A program made the translations under genes and the position numbers. A stretch of DNA of 13,892 nt from an uncultured Bacteroidota bacterium (GTDB lineage: Bacteria; Bacteroidota; Bacteroidia; Chitinophagales; Chitinophagaceae). Position 1 is the first letter of the stretch, and the number at the start of each line of letters is the position of its first letter. Of this stretch, positions 7,790 through 13,892 are shown in pieces. The stretch covers positions 1 through 13,892 of the forward strand of contig CAIRSV010000178.1 in assembly GCA_903881265.1 (NCBI GenBank). The letters run 5' to 3'. The notes beneath the pieces were generated by a model. That model was not told where the DNA came from and ran no database searches. It worked only from the letters and a program-made list of their open reading frames with translations.

Positions 7790-7821
7790 TGTAGGATTAA
7801 TTCTCCTACAGCCTAATTTTT
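7790..7821 (+). terminator. Possible weak intrinsic terminator after the etf operon
   Basis: A perfect 7-base inverted repeat, TGTAGGA (7790-7796) and TCCTACA (7804-7810) with a 7-base loop, is followed six bases later by five T residues (7817-7821). It lies between two genes on the same strand and would separate the etf operon from the E2 operon. The stem is short and the T-run does not abut it, so this is weak. A binding site for a dimeric regulator upstream of the E2 gene is equally possible. Confidence 0.35.
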
Positions 7822-7876
7822 CTCATTATCAAATTGGTTAACTACCTTTACCACCTTAAAAAAATAGTATAGAGAT

Positions 7877-9178
7877 ATGGCTACAGTTGATTTAGTAATG
7901 CCTAAGATGGGCGAGAGTATCATGGAAGCTACCATTTTAAAATGGAATAAACAGGTAGGTGATTTTATTAAAATGGATGAAACCCTGCTTGAAATTGCAA
8001 CGGATAAAGTAGATAGTGAAGTGCCTTCGACTGTGGAGGGAACTATCGCAGAAATATTATATAAAGAAAATGATGTGGTGCCGGTAGGTAAAGTCATCGC
8101 TAGGATTAATTCAGGCGCAGCTTCAGCAGCAACGGCTGCACCGGTTGTGGTTGCAGAGCCTACAAAAGTAACTGCGCCCGTTTCAACGACTTCGGTTCAT
8201 GTAGCCAATCAAGCGCCTGCAGCCGAGGCAGGAACCAATAAATTTTATTCTCCTTTAGTATTAAACATCGCCTCATCAGAAGGTGTGAGCATGGCTGAAA
8301 TCGAACAAATTCATGGAACAGGAAATGAAGGCCGTGTGACCAAGAAGGATATGTTGAATTATGTAGCACAGCGAAAAACAGATGTGGTAGCACAAGCACC
8401 TTCAGCACCTGCGCCTAGTGCGGTTGCCCAAACACAAACTCCAACTCCTGCTGCCGTTATTCCAACAGGTAATGTTGAAATTGTTGAAATGGATAGAATG
8501 CGTCGTATGATTGCTGATCACATGGTGAAGAGTAAAGCCACATCGCCGCATGTGACTAGCTTCACCGAAGCCGATGTAACCAATATCGTAAATTGGCGAA
8601 ATAATGTCAAGTCATCCTTTGAAAAGAAATACGGCGAGAAGATAACCTTCACACCAATTTTCATCGAGGCTATTGTCAATTCAATCAAGAAGTATCCAAT
8701 GATTAATTGCAGTCTTGATGGCAATAATATTATTATAAAGAAAGATATCAATATTGGTATGGCAGCTGCGTTGCCTACTGGAAATCTGATTGTGCCTGTG
8801 ATTAAAAATGCAGATACCAAGAATTTATATGGCTTGACAAAGGAAGTAAATTCATTGGGAAGTAATGCAAAATCAAACAAACTGAAACCAGATGATACAC
8901 AGGGCGGTACGTTTACGATGACAAATGTTGGGACATTCGGAAGCCTTATGGGCACACCTATTATCAATCAACCACAAGTCGCAATATTGGCCGTAGGAGC
9001 TATCAAAAAACGTCCGATGGTGTTAGAAACTGCGCAGGGTGATGTGATTGCCATTCGTCATATGATGTATTTGTCGTTGAGCTATGATCATCGTATCGTG
9101 GATGGTTCATTAGGAGCTAGTTTTCTTACCGATGTGGCCAATGAACTTGAGCGCTTCGACACCAACCGCGAGATTTAA
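7877..9178 (+). CDS. 2-oxo acid dehydrogenase complex E2 (dihydrolipoamide acyltransferase)
   Basis: This is the lipoylated core acyltransferase of a pyruvate, 2-oxoglutarate or branched-chain 2-oxo acid dehydrogenase complex; it moves the acyl group from its lipoyl arm to CoA. The 433 residues contain a lipoyl domain at 1-77 with the modified lysine K44 in ATDKVDSE, an Ala/Pro/Val-rich linker (80-118), a peripheral-subunit-binding domain (122-163), a second Ala/Pro linker (165-197) and the catalytic domain (200-430) with SYDHRIVDG, active-site H405 and D409. E1 and E3 genes are not in the window, as is often the case in Bacteroidota, so substrate choice is open; a branched-chain type is my guess. 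A poor -7-like TACCTTTA lies at 7843-7850. The next gene begins 5 bases after the stop. Confidence 0.93.
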   Translation: MATVDLVMPKMGESIMEATILKWNKQVGDFIKMDETLLEIATDKVDSEVPSTVEGTIAEILYKENDVVPVGKVIARINSGAASAATAAPVVVAEPTKVTAPVSTTSVHVANQAPAAEAGTNKFYSPLVLNIASSEGVSMAEIEQIHGTGNEGRVTKKDMLNYVAQRKTDVVAQAPSAPAPSAVAQTQTPTPAAVIPTGNVEIVEMDRMRRMIADHMVKSKATSPHVTSFTEADVTNIVNWRNNVKSSFEKKYGEKITFTPIFIEAIVNSIKKYPMINCSLDGNNIIIKKDINIGMAAALPTGNLIVPVIKNADTKNLYGLTKEVNSLGSNAKSNKLKPDDTQGGTFTMTNVGTFGSLMGTPIINQPQVAILAVGAIKKRPMVLETAQGDVIAIRHMMYLSLSYDHRIVDGSLGASFLTDVANELERFDTNREI

Positions 9179-9183
9179 TTTTA

Positions 9184-9462
9184 ATGAAGATTTATACCTT
9201 ACAGGAATTACAGCATATCCTACAGACAATCCCTGACTGGGCGATAGTGAATGCAGCTATTGAACGAACGTTTCTATTTGCCGACTTTAAGCAGGCCTTG
9301 GGTTTTATCGTACAGGTAGGTGTATTAGCCGAGCAGGCCGATCATCATCCCGAAATTATGAATGTCTATAACAAGGTTGTCATACGGTTGAATACACATA
9401 GCGCGAATGCTATAACTAGCAAGGATATCGATTTGGCCACGAATATCAATGCCTTGCATTAA
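9184..9462 (+). CDS. phhB: 4a-hydroxytetrahydrobiopterin dehydratase (pterin-4a-carbinolamine dehydratase)
   Basis: PCD/PhhB dehydrates the 4a-hydroxy-tetrahydropterin formed by aromatic amino acid hydroxylases, allowing the cofactor to be recycled. The 92-residue length is typical. The family signature is present: acidic residue E50, then H54-H55-P56-E57, Y62-N-K, H72 and D81 (KDIDLA), placing the catalytic histidines at 54, 55 and 72. No phenylalanine hydroxylase or pterin gene is visible here, so its partner enzyme is elsewhere, or it has another role as suggested for orphan PCD proteins. It starts 5 bases after the E2 stop and is almost certainly co-transcribed with it. A 70-base gap follows, in which I see no terminator or good promoter. 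Confidence 0.92.
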   Translation: MKIYTLQELQHILQTIPDWAIVNAAIERTFLFADFKQALGFIVQVGVLAEQADHHPEIMNVYNKVVIRLNTHSANAITSKDIDLATNINALH

Positions 9463-9532
9463 GAATGCTAGTTGACTAATCTTACTTGAAGTCACGCTCT
9501 ATTCTCTCACTTCTCTAATCTAATTTTATCAT

Positions 9533-10699
9533 ATGGGATACAATTTCAAAATGACCGCCAAGACCTTATTCGGTTTTGAAGAATTGCTAGCCAATGAGCT
9601 AAAACAGCTTGGTGCGCTGAATATTCAGACAGGTCTTCGTATGGTGAGTTTCGAGGGAGATAACGGCTTTATGTACAAGGCTAATTTGGCTTGTCGAACG
9701 GCCATTAAAATCCTCAAGCCCATACATACATTCAAGTTGAAAAACGAACAAGAGTTGTATGATGGCATTTACAAAATAGACTGGTCTGAGTATATGAACG
9801 AAGAGCAGACATTAGCGATTGATGCGACTGTTTTTTCTGATTTTTTTACCCATTCAAAATATGTGTCACTAAAATCGAAAGATGCCATTGTCGATCAGTT
9901 TAGAGATAAAAAAGGAACAAGGCCAAATGTCGATATCGACCGACCCGATCTTCGAATCAATATTCATATCAATCAGGATGAATGCACCGTATCGCTCGAT
10001 AGTTCAGGGGCCTCTCTTCATCAGCGCGGGTATAAAACAGCCACGAATATCGCACCCATCAATGAAGTGCTCGCTGCCGGGTTGCTGATGTTGTCGGGAT
10101 GGGATGGACAATGCGATTTTTTAGATCCGATGTGCGGAAGCGGAACGATATTAATAGAAGCAGCCATGATCGCTTGTAATATTCCGGCGAATATTAATCG
10201 GTATGAATTTGCCTTCGAACGTTGGGCTGATTATGACAATGCGATGTTTGAAACGATACAGGCGGCCTTGTTGAAAAAGACACGCGAATTTCATTATAAA
10301 ATTAAAGGGCACGATATTGATATAACAGCGATTAAGAAGGCCACCGATAATATCAAGAATGCAAACCTCGATGAGTATATCGATATTGAACAAGACGATT
10401 TTTTTGATACGAAAAAAGAAAGTCAAGGGAAATTGCATATCCTTTTTAATCCACCGTATGATGAACGGATTGGTATCAAAACGGAAGAGTTTTATGAAGA
10501 TATCGGTAATACCCTGAAGCGCAATTATCCGGGCACCACCGCGTGGATGATAACGGCGAATCTTGAAGCCTTGAAGTTTGTAGGTTTAAGACCTTCTCGA
10601 AAAATTAAAGTGTTCAATGGCGCACTCGAAGCCCGTTTGGTAAAATATGATATGTATGAGGGACGCAAAAAATCTGCGTTAGATTCGTTGAATGCCTAA
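9533..10699 (+). CDS. rlmL: THUMP-domain class I SAM-dependent rRNA methyltransferase (RlmL-like)
   Basis: The 388-residue protein matches the N-terminal half of E. coli RlmKL (the 23S rRNA m2G2445 methyltransferase part) and the related stand-alone enzymes of Bacteroidota and Firmicutes. It has a ferredoxin-like start with AKTLFGFEELLANEL (9-23), a THUMP RNA-binding domain at about 55-156 ending in SLDSSGASLHQRGY, the SAM-binding motif DPMCGSGT (198-205) and the catalytic NPPYDER (306-312) typical of N-methylation of a base. The RlmK half is absent, as expected for this subgroup. I took the first ATG (MGYNFKMTAK); the ATG six codons downstream is an alternative. It lies 70 bases after the PCD gene and converges on guaB. 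Confidence 0.88.
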   Translation: MGYNFKMTAKTLFGFEELLANELKQLGALNIQTGLRMVSFEGDNGFMYKANLACRTAIKILKPIHTFKLKNEQELYDGIYKIDWSEYMNEEQTLAIDATVFSDFFTHSKYVSLKSKDAIVDQFRDKKGTRPNVDIDRPDLRINIHINQDECTVSLDSSGASLHQRGYKTATNIAPINEVLAAGLLMLSGWDGQCDFLDPMCGSGTILIEAAMIACNIPANINRYEFAFERWADYDNAMFETIQAALLKKTREFHYKIKGHDIDITAIKKATDNIKNANLDEYIDIEQDDFFDTKKESQGKLHILFNPPYDERIGIKTEEFYEDIGNTLKRNYPGTTAWMITANLEALKFVGLRPSRKIKVFNGALEARLVKYDMYEGRKKSALDSLNA

Positions 10700-10718
10700 T
10701 GCGATTTATCATGAAATT

Positions 10719-10762
10719 GCATCAATGATGCCTTCACTGTAATTGAATGCTTTGATTGATGC
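10719..10762. repeat. Inverted repeat between convergent rlmL-like gene and guaB
   Basis: GCATCAAT (10719-10726) and ATTGATGC (10755-10762) form 8-base arms around a 28-base loop. The left arm also continues into its own short palindrome, GCATCAATGATGC. The site lies in the 98-base gap between two convergent genes, where a bidirectional terminator would be expected. No T-run follows on either strand, so I call it only an inverted repeat. Nothing else is visible in this gap. Confidence 0.35.
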
Positions 10763-10797
10763 CAACTGAATTGCGAATCGGCAAGATTGCATTTCTT

Positions 10798-12264
10798 TTA
10801 GCGGCTATAATTTGGCGACTCTTTTGTCACCACCACATCATGTGCATGACTCTCTCGCATACCCGCGTTGGTAATTCGAACAAATTTGGCCTGCTGCAAG
10901 GCTTTTATATCCTTTGCACCGCAATAACCCATACCTGCTCTAAGTCCGCCAATAAATTGATGCACCACTTCGTTCAGCGTGCCTTTATAGGGTACACGGC
11001 CAACAATGCCTTCCGGCACTAGCTTCTTGATATCGTCTTCCACATCTTGAAAATAACGATCCTTACTTCCTTCTTGCATGGCTTCAATACTGCCCATGCC
11101 GCGATATGATTTAAATTTTCGGCCTTCGAAGATGATGGTTTCGCCTGGACTTTCTTCTACCCCTGCAAACACCGAACCAGCCATAACGGTAGATGCGCCG
11201 GCAACTAATGCTTTGACAAGATCTCCTGTATATCGAATGCCGCCATCAGCAATAACAGGCACGCCCGATTTTTTCAAGGCTTCACACGCATCCATAATCG
11301 CGGTCAACTGAGGCGCGCCTGCACCAGTAACAATTCTTGTTGTGCAGATAGATCCTGGCCCGACCCCAACTTTCACCGCATCCGCTCCGGCAGCCACAAG
11401 TGCTTTGGCGCCTTCGCCCGTAGCTACATTCCCGGCTATGATTTGAATATCTTTATAGGCTTTCTTAACTTTCTTAACGGTATCAATAACACCTTTTGAG
11501 TGACCGTGCGCACTATCAAGTGTAATGACATCCACGCCGCAATGCACTAGGGCTTCAACTCGTAACAGGATATCAGCGGTGATGCCAACTGCGGCTCCGA
11601 CCATCAGGCGGCCCATGCTGTCTTTGCTTGCGTGTGGGTGGCTTTTATATTGAAGTATATCGCGATAGGTGATAAGTCCGATCAATTTTTTGTTCTTGTC
11701 AACAATAGGAAGTTTCTCAATCTTGTATTGCTGTAAAATTTTTTCAGCTTTTACTAAGTCGGTTCCTAATTGCGCTGTCACAAGTTTGTCTTTCGTCATC
11801 ACATCGCTCACTTTCTGTTTTATATTTTTTTCAAAACGTAAATCACGGTTGGTAAGAATGCCCACTAGTTTGTGGTTGCTATCGACAATCGGAATTCCGC
11901 CGATCTTATTTTCCCGCATAATCCGCAAAGCCTCGCCAATTGTGGCCTCAGGATGCAGGGTGACTGGGTCTACAATTAATCCGCTTTCACTACGTTTTAC
12001 TTTACGCACTTGTTCGGCCTGTTTTTCGATACTCATATTCTTATGCAAAATGCCAATGCCACCTTCTCGGGCCAATGCCACAGCAAGGTGTGTTTCAGTG
12101 ACCGTATCCATGGCAGCCGACACCAACGGGATATTGATTTTTAATGCACGGGTAAGTTGTGTTTGAATATTGACTTCGCGCGGCAAGACTTCAGAGTATG
12201 CAGGAACGAGAAGCACATCATCGAAGGTTAGACCTTCTTTTGTGATTTTGGAATTTATAGCCAT
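10798..12264 (-). CDS. guaB: Inosine-5'-monophosphate dehydrogenase
   Basis: GuaB oxidises IMP to XMP with NAD, the rate-limiting step of guanine nucleotide synthesis. The 488-residue length is standard. It begins MAINSKITKEGLTFDDVLLVP and carries two CBS domains inserted in the barrel (about 97-150 and 156-205), SAHGHS (251-256), the IMP loop GPGSICTT with catalytic C307, ADGGIR (339-344), YRGMGS (387-392), the flap R403-Y404 and EGIVGRVPY (418-426). The K/monovalent-cation site residues follow the usual pattern. The frame is open upstream to an ATG at 12483, but those 73 residues are unlike any IMPDH and overlap the promoter, so I place the start at 12264. A strong promoter ends three bases before this ATG. 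The gene converges on the rlmL-like gene. Confidence 0.96.
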   Translation of the reverse strand: MAINSKITKEGLTFDDVLLVPAYSEVLPREVNIQTQLTRALKINIPLVSAAMDTVTETHLAVALAREGGIGILHKNMSIEKQAEQVRKVKRSESGLIVDPVTLHPEATIGEALRIMRENKIGGIPIVDSNHKLVGILTNRDLRFEKNIKQKVSDVMTKDKLVTAQLGTDLVKAEKILQQYKIEKLPIVDKNKKLIGLITYRDILQYKSHPHASKDSMGRLMVGAAVGITADILLRVEALVHCGVDVITLDSAHGHSKGVIDTVKKVKKAYKDIQIIAGNVATGEGAKALVAAGADAVKVGVGPGSICTTRIVTGAGAPQLTAIMDACEALKKSGVPVIADGGIRYTGDLVKALVAGASTVMAGSVFAGVEESPGETIIFEGRKFKSYRGMGSIEAMQEGSKDRYFQDVEDDIKKLVPEGIVGRVPYKGTLNEVVHQFIGGLRAGMGYCGAKDIKALQQAKFVRITNAGMRESHAHDVVVTKESPNYSR

Positions 12265-12267
12265 GTG

Positions 12268-12298
12268 CAAAAGTAATATTATTTTGGAAAAAAGGCAA
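12268..12298 (-). promoter_or_regulatory. guaB promoter, Bacteroidota -33/-7 type, immediately before the ATG
   Basis: On the minus strand TTG (12298-12296, preceded by G) stands 20 bases before TACTTTTG (12275-12268), matching the TTTG / 19-21 bases / TAnnTTTG pattern of the primary sigma factor in this phylum. The -7 element ends three bases before the guaB ATG (12264), so the predicted transcription start falls on or next to the start codon. This is the best-scoring promoter I see in the window. Confidence 0.6.
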
Positions 12299-12386
12299 CG
12301 CGTCTTTGAAAGGGTAACATAAATTGTATCTTGCCCTGCTTTTCTTGTGCTGTATTGCATTGTAAGACCTTTAGTTTTTGAATCAC

Positions 12387-12417
12387 TTTTAGATACAGGA
12401 TTTCTATGATACATTTG
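12387..12417 (+). promoter_or_regulatory. Candidate promoter of the decayed secreted-protein gene
   Basis: TACATTTG (12410-12417) fits the TAnnTTTG -7 consensus. TTTT (12387-12390) stands 19 bases upstream as a weak -33 element. The ATG of the broken gene follows 16 bases after the -7 box, so the promoter seems to have outlived the gene. The rest of the region from 12299 to 12386 shows nothing else recognisable. Confidence 0.4.
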
Positions 12418-12433
12418 ATGAAAATAGCTATTG

Positions 12434-12646
12434 ATGAAAAAAATTACGCTTGCTGCACTGCTCTTATTGAGTATCAGCACCATCTCAATTGCTCAGCGCA
12501 TTCGAAAGGTTGAAGGAAATCCTGCAGAAATAGCTGCGGTAGTAAAATGAATATTGTGTTTACCTATGAAAATATGAGTGTAGGTAAATTTGATAGAGAA
12601 GAAGATTAAATTGCATCAAAAAAGGCCGATTACAATAAAAAAAACC
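12434..12646 (+). pseudogene. Remnant of a secreted-protein gene (frameshift, nonsense codon, 3' deletion)
   Basis: The first frame gives a 38-residue peptide: a clear signal peptide (MKKITLAALLLLSISTISIA, cleavage probably before Gln-Arg), then RKVEGNPAEIAAVVK and a TGA at 12548-12550. One base back the reading resumes as MNIVFTYENMSVGKFDREED, stops at TAA (12607-12609), and continues in the same frame as IASKKADYNKKN before running into the next gene's start. Restoring one A in the AAAA run before TGA rejoins the first two parts. Reading the TAA as Tyr would give EEDYIASKKADYNKKN. The result resembles a Bacteroidota secreted family of roughly 200 residues that I recall, with a V-F-Y-motif, then GKF...EE-Y...YN-K. 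The conserved rest is missing. Alternatively the 38-residue peptide is a real small secreted product. Confidence 0.65.
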
Positions 12647-13042
12647 ATGAAACGAATAGCCGCTATCGCCATTGTTATTGATGATTATGACAAAGCCATT
12701 GATTTTTATACCAATTCATTAAAGTTTGACTTGCTCGAGGATACCGTACTTAGCGAAACCAAACGATGGGTGAGGGTGGCGCCATCAGGCTCAACGGAAT
12801 GCAGTTTATTATTAGCAAAAGCAGCGAATGAGGAACAAGTAAGTCGGGTTGGTAATCAGACGGGCGGGCGCGTTTTTTTATTTCTTCACACCGATCAGTT
12901 TGATGAGGATTTGAAAAATTTGAATGATCAGCAGATAGCTATCGTTCGAGGACCTATCCAAGAAGAATGGGTCAGAGTGCTTGTCTTTGCTGATTTATAT
13001 GGCAATCTTTGGGATATGATTGAAGTGCCGAAGACAAGGTAG
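12647..13042 (+). CDS. VOC superfamily (glyoxalase/dioxygenase-like) protein
   Basis: The 131-residue single-domain protein has the paired beta-alpha-beta-beta-beta modules of the vicinal oxygen chelate fold. Landmarks are IDDYDKAIDFYTNSLKF (11-27), LLLAKAANEEQ (54-64), VGNQTGGRVFLFLHTDQF (68-85) and DLYGNLWDMIE (116-126). H81 and E126 could be metal ligands, but the first-strand position that often carries His in glyoxalase I holds only small or aliphatic residues, so a classical metal site is not certain. The substrate is unknown. I start at 12647 (MKRIAAIAIV); an ATG at 12590 in the same frame would add 19 Lys-rich residues read out of the preceding gene remnant. A -7-like TAAATTTG sits inside that remnant at 12585-12592. 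The gene ends 13 bases from the convergent DUF937 gene. Confidence 0.85.
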   Translation: MKRIAAIAIVIDDYDKAIDFYTNSLKFDLLEDTVLSETKRWVRVAPSGSTECSLLLAKAANEEQVSRVGNQTGGRVFLFLHTDQFDEDLKNLNDQQIAIVRGPIQEEWVRVLVFADLYGNLWDMIEVPKTR

Positions 13043-13055
13043 CAAGGTCATTGCA

Positions 13056-13871
13056 TTATTGCACGCTATCGATTTGCAGTGAATCTGTTGTTGGAGTTAT
13101 AACAGGAACAATAGAATCGTTGCTCAGTTGCACTGTATCTGTAGTATGATACAATGTAGCGGGTGATTGTTGTGCACGATCATTTGTTTCTGTTGTTGTG
13201 TCGGATGCTTTCATCCAATACCAAATGCCGAAACCTAAAAATCCAAGAAGCAGTATTGGTAAAATCCATTTGGTGCCATCATGTTGTTCGCTTGCTTGCG
13301 GTAAGCGTGATGCGGTGGAAGAAAGTGGTGCGTTGAAATTTGTGCTATTGTGTAGAACGCCTAAAAAGTCAGGCGGCACTGCCTGTGTGATCATATCTTT
13401 TTGGTCGCTCAGCCAATGAATCATGCCATTGAACGTCAATCCCTCTTGCTGCATTTTTTGTCCTAAGTGCGAAGCTACTATAGCGCCTGCTGCATGTAAG
13501 AAGATAGTAGACGAGTTGGTGTGTGTGCCTGAATATGTTGCGGTTACATCTACTATGCTGTTTTCTTTTTGTTCGAATACACCTGACATGAAATGTGCTC
13601 CGAAATGTACATTCGATGCAGATGAATTACCTGAACGGATATCAGAAGCTAAGTCATGCATAAAGTTCTTTTTGCTTCCGGCTTGACTGAAAATGTCATT
13701 TAATACATCATATTTGGTTGGTCGAGATAGCATTAAGCCATTCAATAAAACTGGGAAGAGGTTGTTCAAGGTTTGTGTAACGACTTGTTCGTTTTCTCCT
13801 GTTGAGTTTGCTGTTGCCGAAATAATTTCAGCAGAAAGCAGTGATCGTAGCGTTTGTAGAATATGGCTCAT
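13056..13871 (-). CDS. DUF937 family protein with one C-terminal membrane segment
   Basis: The 271-residue protein has an N-terminal DUF937-like helical domain (about 1-165) that opens with MSHILQTLRSLLS and contains a TLNNLFPVLLNGL-type helix (34-46), a HAAGAIVASHLGQKM helix (126-140) and WLSDQKDMI (153-161). A Ser/Ala/Thr linker leads to one membrane helix at about 202-220 (WILPILLLGFLGFGIWYW), then a 50-residue Ser/Thr/Asp-rich tail ending in DSVQ. There is no signal peptide, so the DUF937 part is probably cytosolic and the tail periplasmic. Related Bacteroidota proteins that I recall carry an OmpA-like domain after this helix; it is missing here. The function is unknown. The ATG is 21 bases from the window edge and no promoter is visible. 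Confidence 0.8.
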   Translation of the reverse strand: MSHILQTLRSLLSAEIISATANSTGENEQVVTQTLNNLFPVLLNGLMLSRPTKYDVLNDIFSQAGSKKNFMHDLASDIRSGNSSASNVHFGAHFMSGVFEQKENSIVDVTATYSGTHTNSSTIFLHAAGAIVASHLGQKMQQEGLTFNGMIHWLSDQKDMITQAVPPDFLGVLHNSTNFNAPLSSTASRLPQASEQHDGTKWILPILLLGFLGFGIWYWMKASDTTTETNDRAQQSPATLYHTTDTVQLSNDSIVPVITPTTDSLQIDSVQ

Positions 13872-13892
13872 GAATGATATTGTTTGAAAAAA

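Noticed and set aside
10719..10762. Bidirectional terminator between the rlmL-like gene and guaB
   Set aside because: The inverted repeat is real, but the loop is long and no T-run follows on either strand, so it is listed only as a repeat.
10756..11022. 88-codon plus-strand frame overlapping the 3' end of guaB
   Set aside because: Most of it is antisense to conserved guaB codons and its composition (many Cys and His) is typical of an antisense shadow.
12265..12483. A 73-residue N-terminal extension of guaB up to an ATG at 12483
   Set aside because: The extension has no IMPDH similarity, covers the guaB promoter and the opposite-strand signal peptide, and the standard family start is at 12264.
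12541..12550. Programmed frameshift in the small secreted gene
   Set aside because: There is no canonical slippery heptamer, and a second in-frame stop at 12607-12609 would end the product anyway, so decay is the simpler reading.
12590..12646. Earlier start for the VOC protein
   Set aside because: The added Lys-rich residues come from the gene remnant; the VOC fold begins at MKRIAAIAIV.
1..13892. tRNA or rRNA genes, CRISPR arrays, insertion sequences, riboswitches
   Set aside because: I found no cloverleaf, regularly spaced repeats, transposase motifs or long structured leaders; the intergenic gaps are all under 250 bases.

Overview
The window looks like chromosomal DNA from a member of the Bacteroidota. 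The evidence is: 7/8-base matches to the phylum's TAnnTTTG -7 promoter element ahead of several genes, very little Shine-Dalgarno sequence, a DUF6122 protein, a signal peptide ending in Ala-Gln, a soluble TPR hybrid histidine kinase, and the gene set etfB-etfA-bifunctional nuclease. Most genes are housekeeping genes for fatty-acid and amino-acid oxidation, tRNA and rRNA modification, and purine synthesis. I see no mobile element, CRISPR array, rRNA or tRNA gene.

Layout. (1) Bases 1-791, plus strand: the 3' end of a PaaG-type enoyl-CoA isomerase/hydratase, then a small DUF6122 membrane protein. (2) Bases 794-5096, minus strand: one operon read right to left, a small TPR protein, tilS (tRNA-Ile lysidine synthetase), and an 891-residue TPR / histidine kinase / receiver / HPt protein whose start codon overlaps the tilS stop. 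(3) Bases 5345-7724, plus strand: etfB, etfA and a bifunctional-nuclease (DUF151) protein with a UVR tail. (4) Bases 7877-10699, plus strand: a lipoylated 2-oxo acid dehydrogenase E2, a pterin-4a-carbinolamine dehydratase and a THUMP-domain rRNA methyltransferase. (5) Bases 10798-12264, minus strand: guaB, with a strong promoter placed so close to the ATG that the mRNA may be leaderless. (6) Bases 12434-13042, plus strand: the wreck of a secreted-protein gene (frameshift, nonsense codon, lost 3' part) running straight into a VOC/glyoxalase-like gene. (7) Bases 13056-13871, minus strand: a DUF937 protein with one membrane segment.

How the parts relate. The PaaG-like enzyme, the ETF pair and the E2 all belong to acyl-CoA and 2-oxo-acid oxidation: acyl-CoA dehydrogenases pass electrons to ETF, and 2-oxo acid dehydrogenases feed acyl-CoAs into the same pathways. 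They are in separate transcription units, so shared regulation is not shown. The kinase has every module of an internal His-Asp-His relay but no neighbouring output regulator.

I do not see a clear new multi-gene system. The most worthwhile leads are the decaying gene before the VOC gene, the possible leaderless guaB mRNA, the translational coupling of tilS to a soluble phosphorelay kinase, and a metal-site-like residue pattern in the DUF6122 protein.
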